Part shown: positions 1 to 9,818 of the stretch, piece after piece
How positions within the stretch are numbered: position 1 is the stretch's first letter
Layout: every line of letters begins with the position of its first letter
Assembly (NCBI RefSeq): GCF_021534965.1
Contig: NZ_CP091037.1
Location: forward strand, 722,501-786,500
DNA: 64,000 nt
Source: Muricauda sp. SCSIO 65647
Lineage (GTDB): Bacteria > Bacteroidota > Bacteroidia > Flavobacteriales > Flavobacteriaceae
Reading direction: 5' to 3'
The notes under the pieces: model-generated
What the model was told of the DNA's origin: nothing
Seen by the model: only the letters and a program-made list of their open reading frames with translations
Database searches by the model: none
Translations under genes and position numbers: made by a program

Positions 1-1866
1 TAAAATTGGATAGCTTGTTACCGGAACCATGGCACTGTTTATTTCAAAGTTTATCAAAACACTTAGATTCTGCCCCTGTTCTTTGATGGCGTATTTGAAC
101 AATCCTAGATCGTCTGGAAGCTTCATCAATATCGGTTCTGGTTTTGACGTAACGGAAAATCCATCGGGAATCTTGATGTTGAGCATGTAGGTATCCTTGA
201 ACGGAAATCCGAAATCAATGGGATATTGCCTTTCTTCAAGCCTAAACGGATTTTCTTCCATCCTTAAAAAAGACAGTGGGTTGACATACAGTTCGTCATC
301 GATCAACTCTGCATCTTCTTCATCATAAAATGAAAATGACTCTTTTACAAACCCATCGTAGCTTTTCTCACCGTTCAATGTATGGTCGCTGATTTCAATA
401 CCGTTGAAACGGTTTTCCAATTCTGTTAGGTAAGATTCCATATCGGCATCTTTGATGTTTTTTCTAAAACTCATGGCACTATGTTTGTCCAATCTTGAGT
501 TATAGGTTCCCTCGCAGGTACCATCTTCATTCAAAATCATTTTCAAAGAATACATCCTATTGCTTTTAGGCGGGGTAGCTATGTCAATTTGGGTCCAAAC
601 CATATCATTGTTATCTATAAGAATACCGCGCCAATTGTAATCTTTAATGGGCAATAGATTGATATCGCTGAACTCTTCTGTGGCATCCAAAAAGTAAGGC
701 TTATCATCTACTTTCGCATAGGCCAATACATAATTCAATCGATCTACCGTGGGAAATAATGGAATTGTATTTTCTTTGGTGCTTATAATTACCGGGTTGG
801 CGTCTAGCCCTGCATAACGCAACATGGCTACCAGTAGAAGGTTCATATCGGCCGCATTGCCAGTTTTTTCCTTTAATGCCTTTTTAAGACCGTGATAGAA
901 ATATTTCCCGTCCATACCATTCCATTTAACATTATCCTTTACATACTTGAATATGGCCTTCATTTTGCTCATTTGATCTGAATGATCAGACAAGAGAGCA
1001 TCAAGCTCGTCATCGAATGAATTGGTTCTATCCAGTTTGTTTTTATAGTCCTCAGAATTACCAATTGTTTTGGCTACATCTGACCAACTTTTTGCAAAAC
1101 TCTTATAATAGCCAGGAAGATCTATTGAAACTAGCTCGAACATGATGCCCGATCGGTAGTTGTCTATATTATCAACATATTTCTCTTCTTTCATGGCCGG
1201 AACATTATTCAAGAAATATTTGTTGATCACCACATCCATACCCACCCTATTGTCTTTTTTGACCGACCTTGTGGGGAAAACCCTCAAATACCCCTTGGGA
1301 GTCTGATTGAAAACAAACCCTTTTGGGGTTCTGATCTCTGCTAGCATTTGCTTTACCGGAATATCATATTGAAACCTAAATTCATCGATATTCCATATAA
1401 AAGGGGAGGTGATCTTATACTTGAACTCGATTACGGAGCCCACCTGCACATTGGGCATGGTAAAGGAAACCCTATTGTAGTTGTAGCTCGCCTCAGTTTT
1501 GAATATTTGGTCTTTTTCCAATTTATCCTCAGTAATTTTACCATCAACCAAATTGTAGGTCACGGCTTTTATTTTACTTACACTCTCATCGTCTTGACGC
1601 CCCTTGAATAAATTGATATACTCCGTTGCATAATCGAATCCTTCTTTCGAGTAGATTTTTATCCTTTCATGGATTTCGGTCGTCAAAGCAGTACCTAAAT
1701 AATAGGTGTTATGGTGTTTGTATAAAATAGCAGCAGGCGCTGAAGGATCATTGGCATATTCCTTTTCCATAAGTTCTTCTTTGCTCACAACCCCAAATTC
1801 CAGTTCTTGGGAAGAAACAATTAAGGAAACCAGTGACAGTAAAATGACAAGACTATTTTTAATCAT
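1..1866 (-). CDS. DUF3857 domain protein, transglutaminase-like domain without catalytic residues (3' end outside window)
   Basis: Read on the minus strand from an ATG at 1866 and open to the window edge, so the C-terminus is missing. A short hydrophobic start (about residues 1-19, ending near SSQ) looks like a Sec signal peptide, so the protein is probably exported. A DUF3857 beta-rich N-terminal half is followed by a transglutaminase-like fold around residues 290-390. Where active family members have GDC the sequence reads GNAAD (Ala near residue 338), and the histidine position reads NYVLAY; only the LDAT aspartate is kept. The enzyme is therefore probably inactive as a protease or transglutaminase. 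Its start overlaps the end of the upstream paralogue by 8 bases, implying translational coupling and a joint role at the cell envelope. The precise function is unknown. Confidence 0.85.
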   Translation of the reverse strand, partial: MIKNSLVILLSLVSLIVSSQELEFGVVSKEELMEKEYANDPSAPAAILYKHHNTYYLGTALTTEIHERIKIYSKEGFDYATEYINLFKGRQDDESVSKIKAVTYNLVDGKITEDKLEKDQIFKTEASYNYNRVSFTMPNVQVGSVIEFKYKITSPFIWNIDEFRFQYDIPVKQMLAEIRTPKGFVFNQTPKGYLRVFPTRSVKKDNRVGMDVVINKYFLNNVPAMKEEKYVDNIDNYRSGIMFELVSIDLPGYYKSFAKSWSDVAKTIGNSEDYKNKLDRTNSFDDELDALLSDHSDQMSKMKAIFKYVKDNVKWNGMDGKYFYHGLKKALKEKTGNAADMNLLLVAMLRYAGLDANPVIISTKENTIPLFPTVDRLNYVLAYAKVDDKPYFLDATEEFSDINLLPIKDYNWRGILIDNNDMVWTQIDIATPPKSNRMYSLKMILNEDGTCEGTYNSRLDKHSAMSFRKNIKDADMESYLTELENRFNGIEISDHTLNGEKSYDGFVKESFSFYDEEDAELIDDELYVNPLSFLRMEENPFRLEERQYPIDFGFPFKDTYMLNIKIPDGFSVTSKPEPILMKLPDDLGLFKYAIKEQGQNLSVLINFEINSAMVPVTSYPIL

Positions 1867-3772
1867 GATCGGTCTTTTTATGAACAACAATTTTTGATTT
1901 ATCATGCTTTGCTACGGAGCGCATAAAACTTCGAAATTCTTTGTATTCTTCTTTGGGGTAATCACCCTTTTTCAACAGCATTTTTCGACTTACCCATATT
2001 TTGTGGGGATTCTCTACTGAAAAGTCCAGTTGGTAACTGCCGTATTTACTATCAAGATTAATTCCCGAGGGTGCGGATTCAATCTCGTAATCTTCAGGCA
2101 ATTCGATACTGTACTTATCCTCATCCAAAAATCCTCGCTGTACTTCGAATGGGAAGTGCCGACTGCGATATCTGGGTGGTACGTACTGTTGATTGTTCAG
2201 GGCATTGGCAACAAACAAGAGTTTGTTATCGGTATGTGAGGCATACTTTTCAGCAGAAATACTAATTTCTTCCACAAACTCTATATCTTCCTCGTTGTTC
2301 TTAAAATCGTAAGAAACAAGGTTGAGATTGTTGATGTTGTTCCAATATTGCTGATAGTACTCCTTTATATCTTTTTCATTGCTATCCTCCAAAAAATAAT
2401 GGTTGCCATATTGTATTCCATTGGTCTTTATCGAAACTTTGGCCTTTAGGTTTCCTGAAGCATCAATACTGTACTGCCCGGTTGTACGCTGCAAGTTTTC
2501 TTCTTCCTGATACGCAATGGTTTTCATGAGTTCGCCTCCTTCGGGCTTCATCACCAAAACGTTTCGGTCATCTGTAAAATCTGCGATATAGCCAAAGGGA
2601 ATGGTCTGGGAAGTACTATCCAGCCAATAATATTCACCATTATAGGGAAGCGCCAAAATAACGTGGTTGCCCTGAGCCAAGGAAGCAAAATCTTCTTCAA
2701 AATCCACTTTGTCCATGCCAGCTTCGACATGAACATAGTACGACTCTACCCCCACTGCTGCGAGCAATGACTTGGTATAATTAGATAGGCCCTTGCAATC
2801 TCCATATTTTACTCGATCGACTTCATCGGCAACAATGGGCCGTATGCCACCTATTCCAACCTGAACACTTATATATCTCGTATTCTCCTGTACAAAATCA
2901 AAAATAACCTTCGCCTTTTCCAGATCATCTTCAATACCACTGACCAAGCCCCTGACATGATTAATGGCGCTCTCATTCAGAACATCACAGCCTTTTAAGA
3001 TTCTGGAATTCATCCATTGCCCTGCATCTTCCCAATCTAAAATACGACCTTCAAACCCTTCATAGTAAAAATTGGTAGGCGCTACCAAAATATGGGGCAT
3101 AATATTGGCCAAAGAGGGTCTTAAGGCCTCATCTCGAACAAGCTTTACATTATCTAATGAATACTTTATCGTATTGCCTGATTCAACCTTTTTGACATCA
3201 AAGCCCTCAAGGTTCTTTTCTTTGATTTTTGGCCTTAAATCTGGCGTGGAATAGGTAAGGCTATATCTAGATTTTTCTACACTTACCAAAAAATCACTTA
3301 AAAAATACCAATAGGGAATGGTGCCCGTATTATTTGAACTGATTTTATACTCAAAATCAACCGTATATGGATATTCAATGGGAAAATAATTCAACAGCAA
3401 TGCTCGAGAGTCTGTATATAATGAGCCACCGTCCACAGCACTTATGTCAGTGAAGTCATTGCGTTTTAACTTTTTGATCAACTCTCCTCCTGCGTCGTAT
3501 ATTCTTGCAGAAACCTCACGCACCTTTACACCATCATTGTAGCCAACATAACCCCTGACGTGCTTATCTCCTGCTTCGTTCAAAATGGTCACTATCCTTC
3601 GGTATGAGACAGACAATGATTTTTTTGAAGAGATTGTTACGTCCATCTGGTCCAATCTAACTACGGCATTCGCATTTTTTGAAAAATCTTCACTAATGGA
3701 CGAAACTGTATAGCTTTGGTTCTGAGATAATAAAATGAACGGTAAAAGAAAAATAATAAGCAGTAAGCGCAT
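1859..3772 (-). CDS. DUF3857 and transglutaminase-core protein, active-site triad intact
   Basis: 637 residues with an N-terminal signal peptide (cleavage after about residue 16, LLSQ). The N-terminal region is DUF3857; a transglutaminase core lies at about 270-400 with a plausible Cys-His-Asp triad: Cys326 in YGDCKG, His370 in NHVIL and Asp385 in WLDST. A DUF3858-like beta domain follows. Members of this family are common exported Bacteroidota proteins of unknown substrate; the fold suggests a cysteine peptidase or amide-crosslinking activity in the periplasm. It is transcribed ahead of a paralogue that lacks the triad, with the two genes overlapping by 8 bases. An active/inactive pair acting as a complex is possible but is inference only. 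Confidence 0.88.
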   Translation of the reverse strand: MRLLLIIFLLPFILLSQNQSYTVSSISEDFSKNANAVVRLDQMDVTISSKKSLSVSYRRIVTILNEAGDKHVRGYVGYNDGVKVREVSARIYDAGGELIKKLKRNDFTDISAVDGGSLYTDSRALLLNYFPIEYPYTVDFEYKISSNNTGTIPYWYFLSDFLVSVEKSRYSLTYSTPDLRPKIKEKNLEGFDVKKVESGNTIKYSLDNVKLVRDEALRPSLANIMPHILVAPTNFYYEGFEGRILDWEDAGQWMNSRILKGCDVLNESAINHVRGLVSGIEDDLEKAKVIFDFVQENTRYISVQVGIGGIRPIVADEVDRVKYGDCKGLSNYTKSLLAAVGVESYYVHVEAGMDKVDFEEDFASLAQGNHVILALPYNGEYYWLDSTSQTIPFGYIADFTDDRNVLVMKPEGGELMKTIAYQEEENLQRTTGQYSIDASGNLKAKVSIKTNGIQYGNHYFLEDSNEKDIKEYYQQYWNNINNLNLVSYDFKNNEEDIEFVEEISISAEKYASHTDNKLLFVANALNNQQYVPPRYRSRHFPFEVQRGFLDEDKYSIELPEDYEIESAPSGINLDSKYGSYQLDFSVENPHKIWVSRKMLLKKGDYPKEEYKEFRSFMRSVAKHDKSKIVVHKKTDHD

Positions 3773-3853
3773 TAATGGTATTCAATGGTTGTCTAGTTAA
3801 CGACAAAATTGAAGTTTTTCTTACAAATGACAAGAGAAAAACGAATAAATTTC

Positions 3854-4306
3854 TTACTGCTTATTTTTTGTGTCGACGATTATGGTCACCGGGCCATCGT
3901 TCAATAAGGCTACTTTCATATCGGCCCCAAAAATGCCGGTTCCTACATCCTTTCCCAAATCAATTTTCATTTGCGCAACGAATTTATCATACATCGGAAT
4001 GGCCACTTCTGGTTTCGCCGCCTTTATATAAGAGGGCCGGTTTCCCTTTTTTGTTTGGGCGTGCAAGGTGAATTGACTGACCACAATGGCCTCACCGCCA
4101 ATATCGAACAGCGATAGGTTCATTACCCCCTGACCATCGTTGAAAATTCGAAGGTTGACGATTTTCTTTGAGAGCCATTCAATGTCTTTTTCCGTATCTG
4201 TCTCCTCAACGCCAAGCAAGATCAAAAGTCCGTTGCCAATGTTTGAAATTACTTTGCCATCAACCGTTACACTTGCTTTTGATACTCTTTGAATGACCGC
4301 TCTCAT
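3854..4306 (-). CDS. dtd: D-aminoacyl-tRNA deacylase
   Basis: 150 residues. Hydrolyses D-aminoacyl-tRNA (and Gly-tRNAAla) in the cytoplasm, recycling mischarged tRNA. The family signature motifs are visible: MRAVIQRV at the N-terminus, the SQFTL motif (SQxT) near the middle and NDGPVT (the cross-subunit GP motif) near the C-terminus. An ATG 24 bases further upstream would add MGQGHDWG, but the family starts at MRAVIQRV, so that start was chosen. It lies 41 bases downstream of rsgA on the same strand, so the two are probably cotranscribed. Length is normal for the family. Confidence 0.96.
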   Translation of the reverse strand: MRAVIQRVSKASVTVDGKVISNIGNGLLILLGVEETDTEKDIEWLSKKIVNLRIFNDGQGVMNLSLFDIGGEAIVVSQFTLHAQTKKGNRPSYIKAAKPEVAIPMYDKFVAQMKIDLGKDVGTGIFGADMKVALLNDGPVTIIVDTKNKQ

Positions 4307-4347
4307 ACCCCAATCATGACCCTGACCCAAAAAGGGCGGGAATTTTG

Positions 4348-5298
4348 CTAATTTTCATATTCATCTTTTCTGTAGGTCTCAGAAACATCTTCTTCAAGCA
4401 TTTGCACATAGCTTCTATACCTACTCCATGCGACTTCATTGTTTTCCAAGGCTTCTTTGACCGCGCATTTGGGCTCATCAAGGTGAAGACAGTTGTTGAA
4501 CTTACAATCGGTCTTCAATTGAAAAAACTCAGGAAAGTAATCGCCTATCTCATCCTTTTCCATATCTACTATTCCGAAGCCTTTTATTCCAGGGGTATCG
4601 ATGATCCTGGCACTGAATGAAAGGTCGTACATTTCAGCAAAAGTAGTCGTGTGCTGACCCTGTAAATGCTGTTCAGATATTTCAGCGGTCTTTAGTTGCA
4701 GACCGGGTTCAAGGGCATTCACCAAGGTCGATTTACCCACCCCAGAGTTACCCGAGAACATATTCGTTTTGCCCACCATCAATTCTTTGACGGCGCTCAC
4801 ATTGCTTCTTGATTTTGCTGAAATCTCTAAACAGATGTACCCAATTTCCCGATATAGATCCACCAAATACCTTACTTCGACCATTTCATCCTCATCATAG
4901 GTATCCATTTTATTGAAGAGCAATACCACGGGCACCTCATAGGCCTCGGCCGTCACCAAAAACCTGTCGATAAAACTGGTGTAAGTAGTCGGATTGTTCA
5001 AGGTGACCATTAAAAATGCTTGATCTATGTTCGCCGCAATGATGTGTACCTGCTTTGATAAATTGACCGATTTTCTGATAATATAGTTCTTTCGATCCTC
5101 AATCTTGGAGATAACGCCAACGGTCTCATCGCCAACGGTCTCTAGATCAAAAATCACTATATCTCCCACTGCTACGGGATTGGTGCTTTTAATGCCTTTG
5201 ATTCGAAACTTGCCCTTGATACGGCACTCATGAAAATCACCTGTTTCTGATTTCACGGTGTACCAACTTCCGGTCGATTTATACACAGTTCCCCGCAT
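4348..5298 (-). CDS. rsgA: Ribosome small subunit-dependent GTPase A
   Basis: 316 residues. Circularly permuted GTPase that helps late maturation of the 30S subunit. Visible order is typical: an OB-fold N-terminal domain, then G4 (NKMD), G1/P-loop [10 protein letters not shown]3 DTPG, and a C-terminal zinc-knuckle pattern [14 protein letters not shown]. The start was set at [10 protein letters not shown], because the longer reading adds a 12-residue hydrophobic stub not expected in a cytoplasmic GTPase. It is the first gene of a minus-strand group with dtd. It is divergent from the small secreted protein gene at 5403, with about 100 bases between them for both promoters. Confidence 0.96.
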   Translation of the reverse strand: MRGTVYKSTGSWYTVKSETGDFHECRIKGKFRIKGIKSTNPVAVGDIVIFDLETVGDETVGVISKIEDRKNYIIRKSVNLSKQVHIIAANIDQAFLMVTLNNPTTYTSFIDRFLVTAEAYEVPVVLLFNKMDTYDEDEMVEVRYLVDLYREIGYICLEISAKSRSNVSAVKELMVGKTNMFSGNSGVGKSTLVNALEPGLQLKTAEISEQHLQGQHTTTFAEMYDLSFSARIIDTPGIKGFGIVDMEKDEIGDYFPEFFQLKTDCKFNNCLHLDEPKCAVKEALENNEVAWSRYRSYVQMLEEDVSETYRKDEYEN

Positions 5299-5402
5299 TA
5301 AATAGGCTGTTGATAACAATTCATACAATAACAAAGAAACAATTTTCTTTTCTTACAAATTCGTTTTAACATTGGTACATCTTAACAACAAACAAGTCAA
5401 TT

Positions 5403-5843
5403 ATGAAAAACATCATTTTTATTGCACTTTTTACACTTGCGGCCACTTTTGAAATAAACGCACAACAGTACAAAGTCATCACTAGTGTTGAATCTATTGT
5501 GCCCAATGGATTGGGTCGTTCACGAATCGTGAATGCTCTTGAAGAAAAAGATTATAAAGAATATACAAGTGTTCAAACCGAAGAGGACAATACCCGCAAC
5601 AAATCAAAAAGAGGGGAAATCCGCATCAAAAATTTTGAGGAAACCAAACTATTGAACTTCTACAATTTGGGGGGAATCCGTTTTCAGAACATCGCTGCCA
5701 ACGATGCTTTGATCACCTCAATGATCAATACCATGATCGCAGATGGTTGGAGCTTGGAGTTCGTGGTAAGCGCGGTTGAAAGTGAAGGAGGTAAAGGTGA
5801 TGGCAAAGGAATTTTTATCACTCGATATATTTTCAAAAAATAA
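5403..5843 (+). CDS. Small secreted protein of unknown function
   Basis: 146 residues starting with a clear Sec signal peptide (MKNIIFIALFTLAATFEINA, cleavage near residue 20). The mature part is mixed alpha/beta and charged, with no motif I recognise; two cysteine-free halves are joined by a Lys/Arg-rich stretch (NTRNKSKRGEIRIKNF). The gene stands alone between divergent rsgA and convergent DUF2807, and is followed at once by a strong bidirectional terminator. Coding is well supported by the signal peptide and isolated context. Location is probably periplasmic; no function is assigned. Confidence 0.75.
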   Translation: MKNIIFIALFTLAATFEINAQQYKVITSVESIVPNGLGRSRIVNALEEKDYKEYTSVQTEEDNTRNKSKRGEIRIKNFEETKLLNFYNLGGIRFQNIAANDALITSMINTMIADGWSLEFVVSAVESEGGKGDGKGIFITRYIFKK

Positions 5844-5862
5844 TACGGCCCTTTTTAGAAAC

Positions 5863-5895
5863 AAAAAAAGCCCTGTTTGAAAACAGGGCTTTTTT
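5863..5895. terminator. Bidirectional rho-independent terminator
   Basis: A hairpin with 14-15 bp arms (A-run, GCCCTGTTT / AAACAGGGC, T-run) and a two-base loop. It has A-runs on one side and T-runs on the other, so it can stop transcription from the secreted-protein gene on the plus strand and from the DUF2807 gene on the minus strand. Confidence 0.92.
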
Positions 5896-5909
5896 GCTGT
5901 TATTTTGGT

Positions 5910-6584
5910 TTAGTCGACTATTCTTATCCTTCCTCCAACAAAAGTACTCTTATTGACTTCTTTGGGTTGACCATAAACCGTAACATCACCGCCAGCTTTT
6001 ACATTGATATCGATACGCTCAGAGGCAAAAACCTCGGCCTCTCCCCCGGCAGAAATCTTGACATCTGAAGTTGAAGTACGTAAATCACGGCCATCAAAGA
6101 TGCCGCCGGTATTCAATACGATCGATTGGTTCTCGGCCAAACCAGAGGCCTCTACAATGCCCCCGGTAACAGCGCGTATATCGGCATAATTGACATCCAT
6201 TCCAATTTTGATGTGGGCACCTTCTTGGGCACGTAGCTCAATTCTGTTCTTCTGCACCAACTCATTACAGGTAATCTTAGCGCCCTCATTGCCATCGATA
6301 ACGTTCAGATTGGTGTAGTGTACCTCTATAAATGTATCTTCACCTTGAAATTTTTTGTCGAGTTGCATTCGCAGTTTCAAGACCCCATCTTTATTGACCC
6401 ACTTGATATCATCAACATTCCAACCCTTTATAAGTATTCGGTTTTCATCAGACTGGATCAGGTTCACCTCAATCAAGTCAAAGACCTTGATCTCTTTGAA
6501 TTCACCTACCTCCCTATCAATGGTTCGTTGAGAAAAAACTGAAAATGTTGCCAATGCCAGGCAAAAAGTAATGATCGTTTTCAT
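5910..6584 (-). CDS. Head GIN domain (DUF2807) protein, secreted
   Basis: 224 residues with a signal peptide (MKTIITFCLALATFSVFSQ). The mature protein is the DUF2807 'putative auto-transporter adhesin, head GIN' fold: a right-handed beta-helix built of short turns, visible as repeating stretches such as GGIVEASG, NTGGIFDGRDL and AGGEAEVFA, ending in a GGRIRIVD strand. Such proteins are abundant and surface-exposed or periplasmic in Bacteroidota; the molecular role is not established. A single-gene unit ending at the shared hairpin at 5863-5895. A second, divergent DUF2807 lipoprotein is encoded at 13237. Confidence 0.88.
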   Translation of the reverse strand: MKTIITFCLALATFSVFSQRTIDREVGEFKEIKVFDLIEVNLIQSDENRILIKGWNVDDIKWVNKDGVLKLRMQLDKKFQGEDTFIEVHYTNLNVIDGNEGAKITCNELVQKNRIELRAQEGAHIKIGMDVNYADIRAVTGGIVEASGLAENQSIVLNTGGIFDGRDLRTSTSDVKISAGGEAEVFASERIDINVKAGGDVTVYGQPKEVNKSTFVGGRIRIVD

Positions 6585-6652
6585 GCTAGTATCCTTTATT
6601 TTTTCAAAGATGACCCAAAACGACGTCTGTTACAGTTTTTTTCGAAAAAATA

Positions 6653-7735
6653 TTACGCATTGATAATCTTTTCTTGATGGTTGATAGACTCTTGGTGAAT
6701 GGCCTTGAACATGCGTAAAACAAACTCTTCGCTCAACCCGCGCTGCTCACCTTCTAAAATCATATGCCCTAAAATGGAATTCCAACGATTGGTCTGCAAT
6801 ACGGCCACGTTACGCTTCTTCTTCAATTCACCGATACCATCAGAAACTTTCATGCGCTTGCCCAACAGATCGATCAATTGATTGTCGAGCACATCGATCT
6901 GGGCCCTCAAATTCGCCAAATGCGCATTGTATTCGGCTTCTTCATCGGTTTCTTTTCGCATTTTTAGGTCTTTGAACATTTGCTTTAAAACGGCTGGGGT
7001 CACTTGTTGGGCGGCATCGCTCCAAGCACTATCAGGATCGTGGTGGGTCTCGATCATCAAGCCATCAAAATTGAGATCTAGTGCGGTTTGTGAAACATCA
7101 AAGACCATATCGCGCTTTCCTGTGATGTGACTCGGATCATTGATCAATGGCAGATCAGGGAACCGTGTCTGCAATTCGATGGCCATTTGCCATTCGGGAA
7201 TGTTTCTGTACTTGGTCTTCTCATAAGTGGAAAAGCCCCTGTGTATGACCCCCAATTTTTTGATGTTCGCTGAATGTAGGCGCTCTACCGCACCCAGCCA
7301 CAATGACAAATCAGGATTCACCGGATTCTTGACCAGCACCACCTTATCAGTACCCTCTAAAGCGTCGGCGATCTCTTGCACGATAAATGGACTCACGGTA
7401 GAGCGTGCCCCGACCCAAAGCATATCGATATCGTGCTCCAAAGCCATATCAACATGGGTTCTATTGGCCACTTCAGTAGCTGTCATGAGACCGGTTTCTT
7501 CTTTCACTCGTTTTAACCACTTCAAGCCAATGGCACCCACTCCCTCAAAATTTCCTGGGCGGGTACGCGGTTTCCAAATACCTGCTCTATAATAACTAAC
7601 ATCGGAGTCTTTGAGTTCATGGGCAATTTTCATCACCTGTTCTTCTGTCTCGGCACTACACGGGCCCGCTATTACCAATGGATGCGGTAATTGCATGGTA
7701 TCTAACCATTGTCTCAAATCCTTTGAATTTTCCAT
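6653..7735 (-). CDS. Bifunctional 3-deoxy-7-phosphoheptulonate synthase / chorismate mutase
   Basis: 360 residues. The N-terminal part (about 1-255) is a type I-beta DAHP synthase condensing phosphoenolpyruvate and erythrose 4-phosphate: GPCSAE, YRAGIWKPRTRPG, KNPVNPD, HRGFS and NDPSHITG are seen. The C-terminal part (about 265-350) is an AroQ-type all-helical chorismate mutase (IDVLDNQLIDLLGKRM). Joining the first pathway enzyme to chorismate mutase usually gives allosteric control by prephenate or chorismate; that is family knowledge, not visible here. Last gene of the aromatic operon, 37 bases after tyrA, so governed by the Phe/Tyr/Trp-rich attenuator upstream of pheA. Confidence 0.95.
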   Translation of the reverse strand: MENSKDLRQWLDTMQLPHPLVIAGPCSAETEEQVMKIAHELKDSDVSYYRAGIWKPRTRPGNFEGVGAIGLKWLKRVKEETGLMTATEVANRTHVDMALEHDIDMLWVGARSTVSPFIVQEIADALEGTDKVVLVKNPVNPDLSLWLGAVERLHSANIKKLGVIHRGFSTYEKTKYRNIPEWQMAIELQTRFPDLPLINDPSHITGKRDMVFDVSQTALDLNFDGLMIETHHDPDSAWSDAAQQVTPAVLKQMFKDLKMRKETDEEAEYNAHLANLRAQIDVLDNQLIDLLGKRMKVSDGIGELKKKRNVAVLQTNRWNSILGHMILEGEQRGLSEEFVLRMFKAIHQESINHQEKIINA

Positions 7736-7772
7736 TTGTGTTTATCTATATCTTTTTAATTTATTTCTTGTT

Positions 7773-8639
7773 TTACTTCGTATTCCCTACTGGAATTCCT
7801 TTTAAAATTTCCTTTATTCTGTTCGTATTGTCCATTTCTTGATAGACCCTATTGAAATCGTCATGCTGTAATAACTGCTTGAATTCGGTGAGGTTCTGGA
7901 TGTACTCTTCCAAAGTTTCGACCACGTTCTCTTTGTTCTGCTCAAAAATGGGCGTCCACATCGCTGGTGAACTCTTGGCCAAACGCACCGTGCTCTCAAA
8001 TCCACTGCCGGCCAAATCAAAAATATCGCGTTCGTTTTTTTCCTTTTCAATTACCGTCTTGCCCAACATAAAAGAGCTGATGTGCGATAAATGCGAAACA
8101 TAGGCAATATGCCTGTCGTGTGCGTCTGGATTCATATAGCGAATACGCATATTTAGCTTCTGAAATAGGCCCAAAGCCCTTTCTTGTAACTTGAATGCAG
8201 TCTTTTCGATTTCACAGATAATATTCGTCTTACCATCATATAACCCTTCAAAAGCTGCTGACGGACCAGAAAACTCGGTGCCCGCAATCGGGTGACAGGC
8301 CAAAAAGTTTCTTCGCTTCGGATGGTTTTCAACCGATTTACAGACCAAAGATTTGGTTGAACCCGCATCGATAACAACACAATCGTCAGAGACCAAGTCC
8401 AATATTTTTGGAAGCTCTTGAACCAAGACATCCACTGGAATGGCAACAATGACAAAATCAGCATCTGGCAACATACCATAATCGGCTATTTCATCGATTA
8501 GGCCCAGTTGTAGGGCCTCATCTAAGTGTGAGGGACTGCTATCCACTCCAAAAATTCTTGACTTTGCCCCATGCTTTCTGATGTCTTTTGCAAAAGACCC
8601 ACCGATTAATCCAACGCCTATAATTACTATACTCTTCAT
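7773..8639 (-). CDS. tyrA: Prephenate dehydrogenase
   Basis: 288 residues. Oxidative decarboxylation of prephenate to 4-hydroxyphenylpyruvate, the Tyr branch. N-terminal Rossmann nucleotide site GVGLIGGSFAKD; the catalytic-region motifs HPIAGTEFSG and SHLSHISSF (histidines) are present, followed by the helical dimerisation domain. Start placed at MKSIVIIGVG; the longer reading MSGRAQSRPNS is encoded by an intergenic REP-like palindrome and is unlikely to be translated. There is no ACT domain at the C-terminus. Lies between the aminotransferase and DAHP synthase genes. Confidence 0.93.
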   Translation of the reverse strand: MKSIVIIGVGLIGGSFAKDIRKHGAKSRIFGVDSSPSHLDEALQLGLIDEIADYGMLPDADFVIVAIPVDVLVQELPKILDLVSDDCVVIDAGSTKSLVCKSVENHPKRRNFLACHPIAGTEFSGPSAAFEGLYDGKTNIICEIEKTAFKLQERALGLFQKLNMRIRYMNPDAHDRHIAYVSHLSHISSFMLGKTVIEKEKNERDIFDLAGSGFESTVRLAKSSPAMWTPIFEQNKENVVETLEEYIQNLTEFKQLLQHDDFNRVYQEMDNTNRIKEILKGIPVGNTK

Positions 8640-8646
8640 GCTATTG

Positions 8647-8672
8647 GGTCTCGACTGCGCTCGACCTGACAT
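8647..8672. repeat. REP-like palindromic intergenic repeat
   Basis: Core TCTCGACTGCGCTCGACCTG, one of several copies in this window of a widespread Bacteroidota TCGACTnCGCTCGA palindrome. It fills the short gap between the aminotransferase and tyrA genes without breaking the operon. Other copies are at 12382, 13976, 31249 and 31613. Confidence 0.75.
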
Positions 8673-9818
8673 TTAATTAAACCTTGCTATTGCTTCCTTT
8701 ATCTTTTCTTCCTTCACACAGAGTGAAAAACGGATATAGCCTTCCCCATTGCTACCAAAAATGGTGCCTGGTGCGATGAAGATGTTCTTATCGTACAACA
8801 CTTCATCGATAAATGCTTCGGATGGTTTTGCACCTTTTGGGAGTTTGGCCCAAACGAACATACCCACCGTATTCTCATCATATGTACAGCCCAACCTTTC
8901 GATTAGTTCAAACATTCGTTTTCTTCTTCTTCCATACACTTCATCAAGGCTTTCAAACCATTCCTTTCCGCTTTTCAGTGCTGCAATGGCTCCTTTTTGA
9001 ATCCCATAGAACATTCCAGAGTCCATATTGCTCTTCACTTTCAAAATGGCATTGATGAAATCAGCCTTGCCCAGCACCATGCCCACACGCCAACCTGCCA
9101 TGTTGAAGGTCTTGCTCAACGAATTAAGTTCCAATGCGCATTCTTTGGCCCCATCTACGCCCAAAATACTGGTCGGATTTTTGGAAAGCACAAAACTGTA
9201 CGGATTGTCATTGATCAACAATATATCATGGCTACATGCAAAATCGACCAATCTTTCAAACTGTTGCCTTGTGGCCGTAGCGCCTGTTGGCATATGGGGG
9301 TAACTGATCCACATTAATTTCACCTTTGAGAGATTTTCTTTGGAAAGCGCCTCCAAATCAGGAAACCATCCGTTTTCAGCTTTTAAATCATACGTTCTGG
9401 GCATTGCTTCGACCAATTTGGTCACAGCCGCATAGGTAGGATAGCCCGGATTTGGGATCAGCACCTCATCGCCCTTGTTCAAAAAGGCCATACTGATGTG
9501 CATGATACCTTCTTTTGATCCCATCAATGGCAAAATTTCTTCTTCATGATTCGCCTTTACCCGAAACTTTTCCTCATAAAAATCGGCAATCGCCTCACGA
9601 AGTGCCGGGAGGCCTTGATAGCTTTGGTATTGGTGCGCCCCAGCATCGGTAATGGCTTCTTGTAACGTCTTCATGACCGATTCAGCAGGTGCCAGATCAG
9701 GACTTCCGATGCCCATATTTATTATGGGGCGTCCATCGGCCATCAGCTGCCGTACCTCACGTAATTTCTTTGAGAAGTAGTATTCTTGAACCGTATGCAA
9801 TCTATCGGCTACTATCAT
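8673..9818 (-). CDS. Class I/II aminotransferase of the aromatic operon
   Basis: 381 residues, fold-type I PLP enzyme. The Schiff-base lysine is in SLSKTFNMAGWRVG; NDNPYSF and the RFSLC substrate-arginine region are also present, as is MGIGSPDLAP near the N-terminus. By position between pheA and tyrA it most likely converts phenylpyruvate and 4-hydroxyphenylpyruvate (or prephenate) to the amino acids. The sequence alone would also fit an aspartate or LL-diaminopimelate-type aminotransferase. Overlaps the end of pheA by four bases (ATGA), so translation is coupled. Confidence 0.88.
   Translation of the reverse strand: MIVADRLHTVQEYYFSKKLREVRQLMADGRPIINMGIGSPDLAPAESVMKTLQEAITDAGAHQYQSYQGLPALREAIADFYEEKFRVKANHEEEILPLMGSKEGIMHISMAFLNKGDEVLIPNPGYPTYAAVTKLVEAMPRTYDLKAENGWFPDLEALSKENLSKVKLMWISYPHMPTGATATRQQFERLVDFACSHDILLINDNPYSFVLSKNPTSILGVDGAKECALELNSLSKTFNMAGWRVGMVLGKADFINAILKVKSNMDSGMFYGIQKGAIAALKSGKEWFESLDEVYGRRRKRMFELIERLGCTYDENTVGMFVWAKLPKGAKPSEAFIDEVLYDKNIFIAPGTIFGSNGEGYIRFSLCVKEEKIKEAIARFN

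Noticed and set aside
8647-8672. Longer tyrA start giving an extra 11 residues
   Set aside because: The extension is encoded by a REP-like palindrome and the Rossmann domain begins at the shorter start.
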